A stretch of 64,000 bases of DNA, taken from positions 248,001 to 312,000 of the forward strand of contig JAACJP010000018.1 of assembly GCA_013368375.1 (NCBI GenBank), in the 5' to 3' direction. Positions 25,501 to 35,049 of the stretch are shown one piece after another. Position 1 is the first letter of the stretch. Each line of letters opens with the position of its first letter. The DNA is from Tricholomella constricta. Taxonomy: Eukaryota > Basidiomycota > Agaricomycetes > Agaricales > Lyophyllaceae. The notes beneath the pieces were generated by a model. That model saw nothing but the letters and a program-made list of their open reading frames with translations. It did no database searches and was not told where the DNA came from. A program made the translations under genes and the position numbers.

Positions 25501-26310
25501 GTCTTCTGCAACGAGCGCCAGAACGACTGGGAGGACCTGTTGCCCGACGCCGAATTCAGTTACAACAACCATGTACACTCGGCGACGCAACAGACCCCCT
25601 TCCTGCTCGACACTGGTCGGCATCCGCGCATGGGCTTTGAGCCGCGTCAGGGCGCTTCCAAGAACGAGTCAGCCGAAGAGTTCGTGGAGCGCATGAAGGA
25701 AGCCCAGGAGGAAGCTAAGGCGGCGCTTGCAAAGGCAAAGGACGACATGGAGCGGTATTACAACCAGCGACACGCCCCAGCGCCTGACTACCAGCCGGGT
25801 GACAAGGTGTACTTGGACGCGGCCGACATTTCTACGACCCGACCATCTAAGAAGTTGTCGCATCGCTACCTCGGCCCTTTCGTCGTGCAAAGGCGAGTCG
25901 GCCCGCTCGCATATCGTCTTCTGTTGCCTCAGTCCATGAAGCGCATCCATCCGGTCTTCCACGTCGTAAAGCTTGTCCCCGCCGTCGCGGACCCCATCGA
26001 AGGTCGGCAGTCTGATCCACCGCCGCCCCCAGATATCATCAACGACGAGCCCCACTACGAAGTCCACAAAATCCTTGACAGCCGCATCTTTCGCAAGAAA
26101 CTCCAGTACAAGATCTTGTGGAAAGGCTACGGCTACGAAGAAGCTTCGTGGGAGCCCCGGGAGAATGTCGTCGCCCCCGACCTGGTGCGCAAATTCCACC
26201 GCGACAATCCCGATGCTGCGCGCCACATCCGTGGCATCTTCACTCTGTCCCCCGCCGTCTTCGCCACCGTCACCTCGCACCGAGCCGTTGCGATTCAAGA
26301 GGGGGGGTGA
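22594..26310 (+). CDS. Element A Pol, with internal deletion in reverse transcriptase
   Basis: About 1239 codons in the -1 frame relative to Gag, presumably made as Gag-Pol. Order: aspartic protease (ALVDSGATGCFIN), reverse transcriptase, RNase H (DHKNLEYF), integrase H2C2 zinc finger (HHDSKIAGHPGRW, then CDMC), DDE core (VSDRGPQF, TAYHPQTDGQTERVNQE) and a C-terminal chromodomain (YKILWKGYGYEEASWEPREN). At about 23793 the RT jumps from ENLESG straight to NDIFRDL. Compared with element C about 108 codons are missing in frame, including the LDVRWGYNN catalytic Asp, while YLDDILIY remains. Reverse transcription should fail, so any recent movement needed help. The stop codon abuts the 3' LTR. Confidence 0.92.
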   Translation, partial: LVAQRVKSTPPLSSHNRFAPLSVEYPNILNIAATSTGEPIDEDVQSFPDQSPSPSVAPTKPTAPSRRGLPRWEKRLPRRFVIAASPDSLSLSLKVELETTDTQETHSLSALVDSGATGCFINTAFVEKHKLKTRPLNRPTLAYNVDGTPNQAGAIGYVVDAVLRYDGHSERVLFAVTGIGKQDLILGFTWLRDHNPDIDWATKRVKMSRAPSRCDTCKVEAKEERRSRTKLRAAIRACRAEGILTTEPDLRAPTSPYVEDDSDTDEFLPYTPVMEEPDPESDDFLAETFLNGDRIFATAIHPPPTVAHIRASQTTSQRLAEAHAANSVPKSFRDAVPTHLHDFEDVFSKVAFDELPDRKQWDHAIELEPGASPSGTKVYPLSPAEQVELDAFLKENLESGHENDIFRDLIAEGVVCVYLDDILIYTKTLEEHRRVARLVLDRLREHKLFLKPEKCEFEQTKIEYLGLIISHGQAEMDPVKVAGVSEWPAPRNKKEVQAFLGFTNFYRRFIQDFSHHARPLFDLTGKDVAWRWEASEQSAFDLLKSAITSRPVLAFPDDDRPYRIEANSSDFATGAVLSQESPSDGKWHPVAFYSKSLNTVERNYEIHDKEMLAIIRSLEEWRHFVEGAKHKVEILTDHKNLEYFLTVKKLNRRQARWSLYLANFDFTLHHRPGRSMGKPDALSRRADHGDGSGDNADIVLLKPEFFAIRATEGLVLVGEEDDVLKAIRKGNRDGAQEDAVAKAAQLVKASKIAGRSLRFGEWGEEGGLLTFRGRIYVPNVPDLRRRIVEQHHDSKIAGHPGRWKTLELVSRNYWWPQMSRFVGSYTSTCDMCLRTKPRRQLPVGQLQPLPIPEGRWNVVSVDFITELPESNGHDAIMNVVDSVGKRAHFIASHTTCSALGAANLYRRHVWKLHGLPDAFVSDRGPQFVAEFTRELYRLLRIKLSASTAYHPQTDGQTERVNQELEQFLRVFCNERQNDWEDLLPDAEFSYNNHVHSATQQTPFLLDTGRHPRMGFEPRQGASKNESAEEFVERMKEAQEEAKAALAKAKDDMERYYNQRHAPAPDYQPGDKVYLDAADISTTRPSKKLSHRYLGPFVVQRRVGPLAYRLLLPQSMKRIHPVFHVVKLVPAVADPIEGRQSDPPPPPDIINDEPHYEVHKILDSRIFRKKLQYKILWKGYGYEEASWEPRENVVAPDLVRKFHRDNPDAARHIRGIFTLSPAVFATVTSHRAVAIQEGG

Positions 26311-26779
26311 TGTTAGGGGAACTCCCTTTCGCGCCCTCCGACGCTCACCGATCGTCCCCCCGCTCATGCGATCGCTCCCCCGACCGTTCGCGATCCCGAC
26401 CCCCGACGCTCCGACCCAAGCGTCGGTGTATATACTTACACACTTCCTGTCGTTCCCATCTCTCCCTGCGCGCGCCCGACGCCGATCCCGACCACCCGAC
26501 ATCCCGACGTCGGCTGTCCCAACTCGTGCCCGTACCCTGAGCCACGAGGATCGGACAGCGTCGGGAACGTGTCCATACACGCGCCGCAGACCATTCCTTG
26601 ATTATTATGTACAGTACTCGTATATAGTCGGCCCACTGGCATTGGGGATCCTTAGTCTATTCTCTTCGGATTCCCCTCTGCCAGGTAAGCCCCTCTTTAC
26701 ATTCCTCACTGTACTTAATATAACTTCGGATTCCCCTCTGCCAGTACGACTCAGCTCTGCTCGTGAGGTCGCCCTAACA
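26311..26779 (+). repeat. Element A 3' LTR
   Basis: 469 bp, the same ends and layout as the 5' LTR. It is preceded by the polypurine tract at 26297-26307 that also encodes the last Pol residues. Confidence 0.92.
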
Positions 26780-27130
26780 GTTCAATTGATGGTGCCGAGT
26801 TTTATGACTTCGTAGTAAACAACGTGGTGAGAGGCTCTGTGCTTCCTGTGTAATATTTCACTGAGTCATCCACCAACTTCCATGTATGAACCCATTCCCT
26901 GGACCACGCAGTGTCCTGATGCTCGACAATTGTGGTACATACAAAAGTAATGCTGTCCGCGAAGCTATCGAGGCATCCGGTATGTCGGCCATCACATTTC
27001 TAGGCCTCGCTAACTTGAACAAGCAGGTTGTGTGCTGCTATTTCTTCCTCCGTATTCTCCTGACTACAGCCCAATCGAACAAAGCTTCAGTTGCTGTACG
27101 TCATTCCTACTGTTCATCATCTTAACGCTA

Positions 27131-28275
27131 AGGCAAGATACTGTGCCAGTGAAAAAAAATATCCGTCAGCATTACACCTACTCAAGGGGCCCCCGGGCCG
27201 GAAATGCCGGACCGGAGCATAGGGGGAGGGAGGGGGGTACCCCGAGCTCTAAATAATTTTCCGACATTGAAAATATTTTGCTAAATTCCATATAGAAATG
27301 TATCTACAAGCACCAGATTGTTGCTCCGCATAGAGACAGTAACACGGGCACCCAGAAGACAGCTGTACTTCAAAAACAGGCAACCTCTTCCAAATTAGGG
27401 TGATTAGTCAGTCCATCAAAGCCCCGGCATGGGTGAATTTTTGAATGAAGTAACAGCAAGGCTGGTGGTGTGAAAGTGGACTGCATCAATGAGCCTGGGA
27501 TAATAACACAAGCAAGAGAAGGAGGCGGACTTTTGAATGTGTGCCATTGCAGGCATGTTACTAATGCAAACAACAATGACAATCATGTTGTGCAGTGCTC
27601 CACTGTGGGCTACGAAACCGAGCATGTGAGGTCAATTCCCTTCCTTAGGAAACCTGGCTATCTGATGTCTTCCTACCCCTCAACAATGGCCTTCTTTGGC
27701 ACTGTTCCGTGCATAAGGCCAAGAGATGACAGTGTGCAGCAGGATGACAAATTATTGATCGCATCATATTACTATATCAAGTAAATAGTTCCCACAGGAG
27801 GGGGAGGGGTGGATCCTTAACTGCTGTAAATTATATTTCAATGTCTGGTCCAAAATTTTGACCACCCCAGCCCCTTGCACCTACTTCCAAAACTCTGAAT
27901 ATCCAGAGCGAGATCTTGCAGAGGCCTGCTTTATAGCCATCACTCGAGAAAAGTCGCGTGGATGGTTTCGAGACTGTGGATATCTTTAAATAATTAAAAT
28001 CAGATTATATTTGACCTGCAGTACAGTACGAAAGGAATGGTATATGATGACTAAACACAGTCAGGGTATATAGACGCTATGTGCCCCGTACAAGGAGCGG
28101 ATGACTAGGTAGCAGAGAAGAAAATTAATGATGACTAAACACAGTCAGGGTATACAGACACTATGTGCCCCGTACAAGGAGCGGATGACTAGGTAGCAGA
28201 GTAATTTGTAGCCGCTGAAGACACACAGGCAGCCAAGATCCTATGACGATGAAGGGGCCCAAGTCCAGCCCATTC
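27131..28275. other. Region without a supported gene
   Basis: This lies between the mariner relic and the 477-aa gene. It holds a G-rich stretch (27185-27245) and a 73-bp tandem duplication. A 104-codon plus-strand frame (27470-27784) has no recognisable features. Confidence 0.4.
28045..28201. repeat. Two-copy tandem repeat, 73-bp units
   Basis: Units 28045-28117 and 28129-28201 both run from TGATGACTAAACACAGTC to ACTAGGTAGCAGAG, with two transitions between them. This suggests a recent duplication. Confidence 0.9.
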
Positions 28276-29902
28276 TCACATTTCCATCTTGAGGGCAACA
28301 AGACCATCAGTCTCTTCCACCTTGAATCCAAGTTTAACCAAACTGCGGTGTTCTGCATCATTGAGGCCATGTAAAGCGCACCACTCTTCGATCTCGTCAT
28401 CTCGGTGCACAGCTTGATGACTTCCAGATGTTACGGGGGTCAAAGGTGCAGGTACCGGAGCGTACGATGGCCGTGGGACAGGCAGGGTGTGGGTAAATCC
28501 AGGATTTGGTGAATTAAAAGGGTACGGCGATGGGGCTTGGCCATATCCGAATGACCCTGGAGTAGCGTAACTCCAAGGAGATGGTGGCATGAATGGCATC
28601 ATTGGGGAATGAGGATAAAAGGTGGGATTCCAAGACAACGAAGCAGGTCCAGAAGTTGTTGAGCCATGTGTTCTAGAATTGAAGCCAATCCTATCCTTTG
28701 GGAGGAAGAAATTCTGACCGAGCGGCGGCCTTCCATAATTTGTAGCCTTGCGCAGCTGTTGCAAAAATTAAACACCAAGATGCTGAAGAGAAATAAAGGC
28801 ATACAATTGGACCCGCCCACACCTTGATGCGATTTCGGTCCAGGTGAAAGTGCCAGTCATTCACATCCGAAGTTGAGTAGCACTGTATGTCCGGATGTAC
28901 ATGACACTTCCCAACCGGATAGATGTCATTCAGGACAGCAACGATTGGAGCTAGCTGGTCATCTAGAGAAATCTATGAGGCAAGACAGTGAGTATAATTT
29001 GCTTCCATTTGTCAATGGCCGCTCTCGCAACGGTGAAGCTCACCTTTTTTCCCCATCTGGAAGATTCGTCAACCAGCCTTTTACGATAGTCATCATCGCC
29101 TCCGTCACCATGTTTGAAACGACCATGATGATCGGCCTTGGACAATGGGAGAGTGACAAAAATGATCGATGCCGCAGGCTCCTTGAGTGCCCTGACTTGC
29201 TGGACCATAGCTTTATATCCATCAACCCCGGTGAGAGACAACTGAACTTTTCTGCTTTGAAAATTCCATGTCATCTCGCTGATATCCAGGTTCTCCACAT
29301 TGATTTCGGTCACCCGTGCTACTTCGTCCAGGAAATTTTCCCATGTCAAGCGGCGTGTGAGCGTGAACGGTCCATACTGCTTTGGTTTCTGCGCGACGAG
29401 CTTGTCTCCCTTGTGAATTTTGCCATGGACCATCCTCGGAGGCATTGCAAGCTCAACATAGATGGATGCATCAAGACGAACGACAGGCTCGGGGGCAGGA
29501 AGAATTGCTGCTAGAGGTACTACTTTCATCTTGGTGGACCCTGGTGGCCTCTCGCGCTTCCGTTTTGGCAGCTTGACAACATCAGGCACCTCGCCATTGC
29601 CAGAGTCATGTGTCTTCCCTTGATGCCGGCTTCGCTTCTTCTCTGCACGGGCTTGCTGGGCTCCTCCATCAGACTCGGAGGAGTCTGCGTCATCACGAGT
29701 CCTCTTTCTGACTTTGGACTGGTTGGTGTGACCTCGAGATGTCCTCCTGGCTGGTAGCCAAATTTTCAAAGCGACTGAATGCCTTTTTGCCTCATCTATG
29801 CAAGAGCAGAGTCACGAAATAGCCTCTGAGGTTATGTGAGACCAACTTACCTCGGATACTCGCGTCAGTCTCGCTTTCAGCCTCAACCTCTTGCATGCTC
29901 AT
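28276..29902 (-). CDS. Unrecognised nuclear-type protein, 477 aa
   Basis: Four exons: 29902-29851, 29795-29044, 28972-28823, 28755-28276, introns 55, 71 and 67 nt; all phases close. The N-terminus is acidic, then strongly basic with likely nuclear-localisation sequences (KVRKRTRDDADSSES, KLPKRKRERPPG). A folded middle follows (DKLVAQKPKQYGPFTLTRRL, then SEMTWNFQSRKVQLSLTG). Then comes a Pro/Ser/Phe-rich low-complexity stretch (SPMMPFMPPSPWSYATPG). A compact end (EIEEWCALHGLNDAEHRSLV, then LGFKVEETDGLVAL) resembles a SAM-like helical domain. I do not recognise a named family. It lies inside the mariner-bounded interval on the opposite strand to the transposase relic, so it may be cargo or a pre-existing host gene. 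No stop or frameshift was seen. Confidence 0.6.
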
Positions 29903-30019
29903 GATTCCTGTTTGTTTCTGATGTTCCTCGTCCTCGTCAGCAAGGTTCGGAGCTATTCTGGGATCTTGACGGTCCTGTTCGAAGTGAGTTTCTTCATCCT
30001 AAGAGAAGTAATCTTCGGG

Positions 30020-30495
30020 GCCGTGGATAGGCCCCGGGAAGCTCCCATATATGTTTGTCGGCCAAAACCACCTAAAATCGGCCTGAAATACGCAATATTT
30101 TTGGCGTAAAATACGCAATGTCCGACAGGGTTTTCGCGTGGGATGTATCACGTGCTGGGTATCACGTCTCAAAAAGGAAACGCGACGCATCCAACGGTCA
30201 TCAAATACAGTATCTGCATCTACCAATGAACTACTTGCTTAATTTCCCCCCGGGAGTACATATACCGGGTTTGGGGCCACCAGGCAACACCAGCATCTGC
30301 CAAACAGGATCGCGAACCTTGGCCCTGGTAAAATTTTCTGCTGCTGGCCCTCAAATACGCAATGTTGTGACAAGGATCTGGGCCGCTGGCCCTCAAATAC
30401 GCTATGTTCCGACAGGAAAATGGCTACTTTTGGGCCCTCAAATACGCTATTTTTCCGACAAACATATTTGGGAGCTTCCCGGGGCCTCCGTGGAT
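30020..30495. mobile_element. 460-bp non-autonomous DNA transposon with 8-bp target duplication
   Basis: The element runs 30028-30487. Terminal inverted repeats of about 33 bp (AGGCCCCGGGAAGCTCCCA... and its complement) differ at one position and are flanked by CCGTGGAT at 30020-30027 and 30488-30495. Five copies of a motif AAATACGC(A/T)AT, several followed by CCGACA, lie at about 30083, 30108, 30351, 30394 and 30439. The 8-bp duplication and subterminal repeats suggest a hAT- or KDZ-type relative. No coding frame. Confidence 0.85.
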
Positions 30496-30724
30496 GCTGC
30501 CCGGGGATGTCGGAAACTCGAAGGGAGCTTCGGAGGAGTATCTCGAGGACATATAAGATTTAAAGGAGTGTGGTGTACGACTATACAGTCTGTAGTAGTT
30601 GGGTGATGATTTTTTCACTTCAATTGAAGTGTTTTTGTATTTCTGGATATTCCAACGCGCGAGAACACGTGGGCCAAGAATTTCCGAAAACTCTGTAATA
30701 TAAGTCTGTATCAACTACAAACAT

Positions 30725-31090
30725 TTAGAAATTTGGTTTCGAGATTTTGGAGTTTACCTGCACCTTGTCAATATTATCGAGAAGGGGACCTCAATAATCA
30801 GAATAAAACGTAGAAGAAAGTTTGACATGGAAAGGGAGAGCTGAAGAGCTTGGAGGCAATCTAGTCTGAGCGGGATGGTGGTCGCAGCTGAGAGTGACAT
30901 GGGCGTTACATTTTTCTGCCTGTACTACTTGGGCGCAATGATTGCGGCGTGAAAACACGCGTTGAAACCACCACGTAAGCTGGTTCAGGGTTGTCAATGA
31001 AAAGCTCACAAAATCGGTTTCATCTTTCACTTGAACAGTCTTTTTCGTCTCCATCGATATCTGCCTGCTTTGAAGCCTCGATATCTCGTC
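30725..31090 (+). repeat. Duplicated upstream block P (copy 3 version)
   Basis: AGAAATTTGGTTTCGAGA... through CTTGTCAATATTATCGAGAA and GAGCTGAAGAGCTTGGAGGC. The first about 200 bp recur immediately upstream of DBR1 (32672-32905), and the whole block recurs upstream of copy 2. Confidence 0.75.
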
Positions 31091-32201
31091 ATGCCATCCA
31101 CTCTTCAGATTGAACTGGCTGATTCAAAGGGTCTCACTCCGCGATTCGCCAATTGTCACCACATCTTATGTGGACCAATTTTGATGCAGCTCGACGAGCC
31201 AACGGACGGAACAGTGGCAGGTGCCAAACAGATGAAAGCCAAGATTCTCGCGCTTCTCAATGACTCCCGTTCCGTTGTCTTCAGAGCGGAGCTCGACTCT
31301 GGTCTTGCCATTGTTCTTAAATTCTCGGCGGACGAAGATTCTCCGGCCGTTCTCTGTGAAGAAGCAGCAGTATACACTGAATGCTTGAAGACTTTACAAG
31401 GCTCGATTGTTCCTACATATTACGGAAAATACAGCGCACGGTGCCCGCATGGAAGAAACATGGTTTGTATCGTCCTCGAGGACTGTGGGGAAGAAATCGG
31501 ACGTGATCTCGATGAATTGGAAAACAAAGAAAAGTAAAATAATTTCTTCTGGGCTGCTTCTTCATCTGATCAATCACCCAATGTGGCCTTTTAGATATAA
31601 AATCCTCGAGAAACTCGGCGAATTCCACTTGGGGTCGAACTATCACTTGGGCGACTTTGGTGATCACAATGTTTTGGTCAAAAACGGAGAATACCGCATC
31701 ATTGGTTTCCGCCGGGAAGATATGTGGTACCACGAGTGCAAATTTGACAATAACTGGCGGTTCGGCGAAGACTACAAGACCACCTACACTTGCGGTTTAC
31801 TCGCAAATGTAGGTTCGTCACTTAATGTATGGAAGAGGAGTGAGTGTCTTTTATCCGAATATCAGTCGCTTTGGATTTATCCACACGCAGAAATACCGCT
31901 GCAAATTAACATCAACGGGAGAGACCATGCATGTACATGGTACCCCTCCCAGAAGGTCATCGACACACTACTCGAGGAAGATGGCCGCCTGACAGTTCTT
32001 CCTTATACACCTTGGTTTCTTCTTACATGGCTCCGGGGCATTCGCAAGCATCAAAATAAGAAGAAACTTAACTCGAACAATGAAGAAGACCTTCAGGCAA
32101 TACTTCATTACTCCAGGGAGACAAAACCCACCCTCCCTGAATGGTTCTTGGATCAGGTTCGGTTGAATATCCCAGCCTCGATGGAACATTTACTTCTATA
32201 A
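31091..32201 (+). CDS. Kinase-fold-like protein, copy 3
   Basis: Exons 31091-31533 and 31595-32201, intron 61 nt; 349 aa. It is more diverged than copies 1 and 2 are from each other. The start MPSTLQIELAD aligns with MTSTLQIELSE. Kinase-like landmarks are VFRAELDSGLAIVLKFS, CEEAAVY, MVCIVLEDCGEE, YHLGDFGDHNVLVKN and YRIIGFRREDMWYHECKF, again with Gly in place of the DFG Asp. The 51-nt intron-like segment in exon 2 (31840-31890, GTGAGT...GCAG) is conserved and again stop-free. The tail PYTPWFLLTWLRGI is kept, but the acidic stretch has become basic (KKKLNSNNEEDL). The gene sits directly upstream of DBR1. Confidence 0.7.
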
Positions 32202-32671
32202 CTTGTATCAACATAGACGTCTTTGAAATGTTCATGACGAGACCCAGCACAACGCGGCATTGAAATTGAAATTCGAATGATTTTTGCTGACTGCGTCGAA
32301 AAAACGGTGAGCAGGTCACGGTGAAACTACACATCGATATTCAAAAACATTCATCGCACTTGTATGATTTGCCTGAAAGAATGAGTTAAGCTGGTTGCGC
32401 GTCGGAGGTGAACGATTCATAGGGATGCTTGATACGATATGTCAAACCTGGTACTTGTCGTATTGACGCTTTGTAAATCTCAGCCTTGCGCATCGCACCC
32501 TACACAGCACCTTGACCGATCATTCGAGCACAACCTCGACGGCTGTGAGACTGTTGACCTTGATTTCTCGATGGACGACTACAAGTCCGCGGTCTTGAAA
32601 GGCCCTCCATGCGCGCTACACACGTTGAGGTCAGATCTGTCCATACTTAGTAATCGCCTGTATCATACATG
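32202..32671 (+). repeat. Duplicated 3' flank of kinase-like copy 3
   Basis: This aligns to about 32625 with 19336-19935 downstream of copy 2 (GGTGAGCAGGTCACGGTG, GATCATTCGAGC, GACTACAAGTCCGCGGTCTT). No gene supported. Confidence 0.7.
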
Positions 32672-32905
32672 TCCAGAAATTTGGTTCGGCGTCTCGGGAG
32701 TTTATCTACACTGAAGATCTTGTCAATATTATCGAGAAGGGACCTCGATAATCACATTAAAACGTGGGCGAAAGTTCGACGTGGAGAAGAGGAGCTGATG
32801 AGCTTGAAGGCAATCTAATCTGAGCGGGATGGTGGTCGCAGGTGAAGATGAGGCCGGCGTTACATGTCACACGGGTGCGCATTGATTTTTAAAATTGAAA
32901 CCACC
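32672..32905 (+). repeat. Duplicated block P immediately upstream of DBR1
   Basis: AGAAATTTGGTTCGGCGTC, CTTGTCAATATTATCGAGAA, GGCAATCTAATCTGAGCGGG and GAAACCACCATGAAGG match the block upstream of kinase-like copy 3. DBR1 therefore appears to be read from a copy of that promoter sequence. Confidence 0.7.
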
Positions 32906-34793
32906 ATGAAGGTCAATTTCGCTGCTTGAATTGCCTCTTCTTCCTCATTATCCTCCACAGATTGCAGTGGAAGGATGTTGTCACGGCGACCTCGACGCGA
33001 TATACGCGCACATTGCGCAGTTGGAGGCCAAACATCAGTATAAAGTCGACCTTCTGCTCATCTGCGGGGATTTCCAGGCTGTGCGGGACTGGGCCGATCT
33101 CCAATGTATGGCGGTGCCGGACAAGTACAAAGAGCTGAAGGACTTTCACAAGTAGGTGGGACGACTTGACTTTTTCCAAAAACCGTACATTCTCGAACTC
33201 ACCCGTTTGTTTCTCTTGAACAGGTATTATTCGGGAGCGAAGACAGCTCCGATTCTGACTATCGTGATCGGGGGAAATCATGAGGCGTCTAATTACATGT
33301 GGGAGCTGTGCGTCGCTGAACTGCTCGTTTATGGTTCCGTGCTGACTTCCTCGATTGTCGAATAGCTACCACGGCGGATGGCTAGCACCCAATATCTACT
33401 TCCTTGGACATGCTGGGAGCATTCTAGTAAACGGTATCCGTATCGCTGGTGCTTCAGGAATCTTCAAGGTCCAAGATTTTCGTCAAGGTTTGTGGCACAC
33501 ATTCGAGTCGTCTCGGATAATACAGTCACTTAACTGATTCCAACCTAGGCCACCACGAAAGGATGCCCTACGACAACAGCGCCATGCGAAGCATCTACCA
33601 CATCCGGGAGTACTGTGTCCGCAAGCTATCTCTCGTAAGTTTTGTCTACCTACAAAAATCACAACCCTAACCCTACGCCACCAGCTTCCAGCCCCCGAAG
33701 TCTTCCTCTCGCACGACTGGCCACACCAAATTGAGCACCACGGCGACCTTCGAGGCCTTCTGTCACGTAAAAAGTTCCTCCGCGCTGATATCGACACTGG
33801 TCGCTTGGGATCGCCGCCACTTATGGGTCTCCTCACAACGCTTCGGCCACAGTGGTGGTTCGCAGCGCACCTGCATACGCGATTTGAGGCCACCGTTGCA
33901 CATTACGACGCGGACGGTAGTGGCGCTGGAGCCACTGATGCTAGCGTTGTAGCCATGAGAGTAGAGAATCCCGACGAGATTGTAATCGACGACGAGGACG
34001 TAGGTGTCACGGAAGTTAGTGTGGTGCCGAAGGAGGACAAGGCGCACCGCAATCCGGATGGGATTACCCTCTCAGATGAAGAAGAAGATGTCGCCGCTCC
34101 ACCACTACCACCAGCAGCTCCACCTGCTCCCGTCCCTACATCCGTCACGAACTTCCTCGCGCTCGATAAATGTCTACCCAACCGTCAGTTCCTGGAGGTT
34201 TGTCACGCTCGCCCACATTTGTCTCTGTAACTAAAGATGGCTCATTTAAAGGTTATCGACATCCCAACTCCACAACCGACTGGGGCACAAGGCGTTACAG
34301 ATGCGTCTTCTTCCTCCCCGCCGACGCTCTCATATGACCCCGTCTGGCTTGCCATCACCCGTGCCTTCCATCCCAACCTCTCACTCAATCGGATGCAATC
34401 TGCATTCCCCGAAGAAACCCATGCTAGGTCTCTCGTCGCCCGCGAGCTCGAATGGGTGAACACACACGTCCCGCCGAAGCTTGGCGGGACCTGGGCCGTG
34501 CAGGGATGCCAGAATTTCGTGATGACAGCGCCACCGACGCAGCCCGATGAGACTGGGAAGAAAGGAGGGCGAATACCACAACGTATATATCATATCTCCT
34601 GTGGATTGCTGAGTGAAATTGCTGACATGTTGTTTCTTGGATGGTAGCGCCCTGGTACACGAACCCGCAGACGGAGGCGTTCTGTGCGATGCTGGAGATC
34701 CCGAACAAGATCAACCCGCCGCCGAAGGGTGTTCCAAAGGCGGCGCCTCCTGCAACGACATCGGCACCACCGCCAACTGCGTCGATATCGTAG
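32906..34793 (+). CDS. DBR1: RNA lariat debranching enzyme
   Basis: Eight exons: 32906-32911, 32961-33151, 33224-33307, 33366-33487, 33549-33634, 33685-34197, 34252-34582, 34648-34793; 492 aa, every phase closing. Dbr1 is a nuclear metallophosphoesterase that cuts the 2'-5' bond of intron lariats. Its motifs are all visible: [10 protein letters not shown] with the family Cys, [76 protein letters not shown] and [14 protein letters not shown] variable acidic/Pro-rich region (about 210-280) precedes the conserved Dbr1 C-terminal domain ([39 protein letters not shown]). Exon 1 is only ATGAAG and depends on a GTCAAT donor; the ATG has a good context (CCACCATGAAG). A second, broken copy lies at 3976-4262. 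Confidence 0.92.
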
Positions 34794-35049
34794 TCCGTAT
34801 ATCCCTGTTTTGTACTACATACCAAGATCCTTGGTGTGATACTTCTTAACGCGTTTATGTTAAGCAGACAATATTCATGGATTAAGTTAACGACAGTAAC
34901 TGGTACTTGTTGGTGCTAACAGGATCTTTCTTAGGTACGCAATTTCTGATCCTTGTAACTTGGTAAAGCGCAACTGCCTGCATTTATCCAAAGTGATCAA
35001 TATCAACCGCAGTTACTGCCTGGTCATAGCTAGCCGAATACTCGGCCGC

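Larger units (their letters stand above)
20778..26784 (+). mobile_element. Ty3/gypsy chromovirus element A, full length but RT-deleted
   Basis: The element runs 20783-26779 (5997 bp) with GTTCA duplicated at 20778-20782 and 26780-26784. Both LTRs are 469 bp and begin TGTTAGG and end CCTAACA; I noticed three substitutions between them. The order is LTR, self-complementary primer-binding site, gag, pol ending in a chromodomain, polypurine tract AAGAGGGGGGG, LTR. It is inserted in the mariner transposase. Non-autonomous because of a reverse-transcriptase deletion. Confidence 0.93.
20172..27130 (+). pseudogene. Tc1/mariner (IS630-like) transposase, broken and split
   Basis: The N-terminal part 20172-20782 has a helix-turn-helix (LGWEMHDIADTPGLSKKSTDR), then RGRPRILTQDAL. 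A 2-nt frameshift lies near 20539, after which the frame resumes at SERDEALRSIWMYHV. The first catalytic Asp is in IVVLDESSKDGRT. At 20782 the gene is interrupted by gypsy element A. Removing that element and one target duplication restores VVEGSIDGAEFYDFVVNNV exactly across the junction. The distal part 26886-27115 has SVLMLDNCGTYKSNAV (second Asp) and, after an intron 26981-27026, LLFLPPYSPDYSPIEQSFSC (Glu). The C-terminus is lost. It is dead through frameshift, insertion and truncation. Confidence 0.8.
20015..30697. mobile_element. Interval bounded by Tc1/mariner-type terminal inverted repeats
   Basis: The left end 20017-20059 (CAGAATTTTCGGAAATTC...) and right end 30653-30695 (reverse complement CAGAGTTTTCGGAAATTC...) match at 38 of 43 positions, all differences being transitions. 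Both are flanked by TA. The left end lies 155 bp upstream of a mariner-type transposase relic. Inside are gypsy element A, a 477-aa gene and a 460-bp element. Whether the two ends belong to one insertion or to two separate relatives is inference. Confidence 0.55.

Noticed and set aside
20783..26779. Reverse-strand frames over the gypsy elements (for example about 300 codons at 25669-26580)
   Set aside because: Shadows of the conserved pol and LTR sequence on the other strand; they repeat in each copy and have no features of their own.
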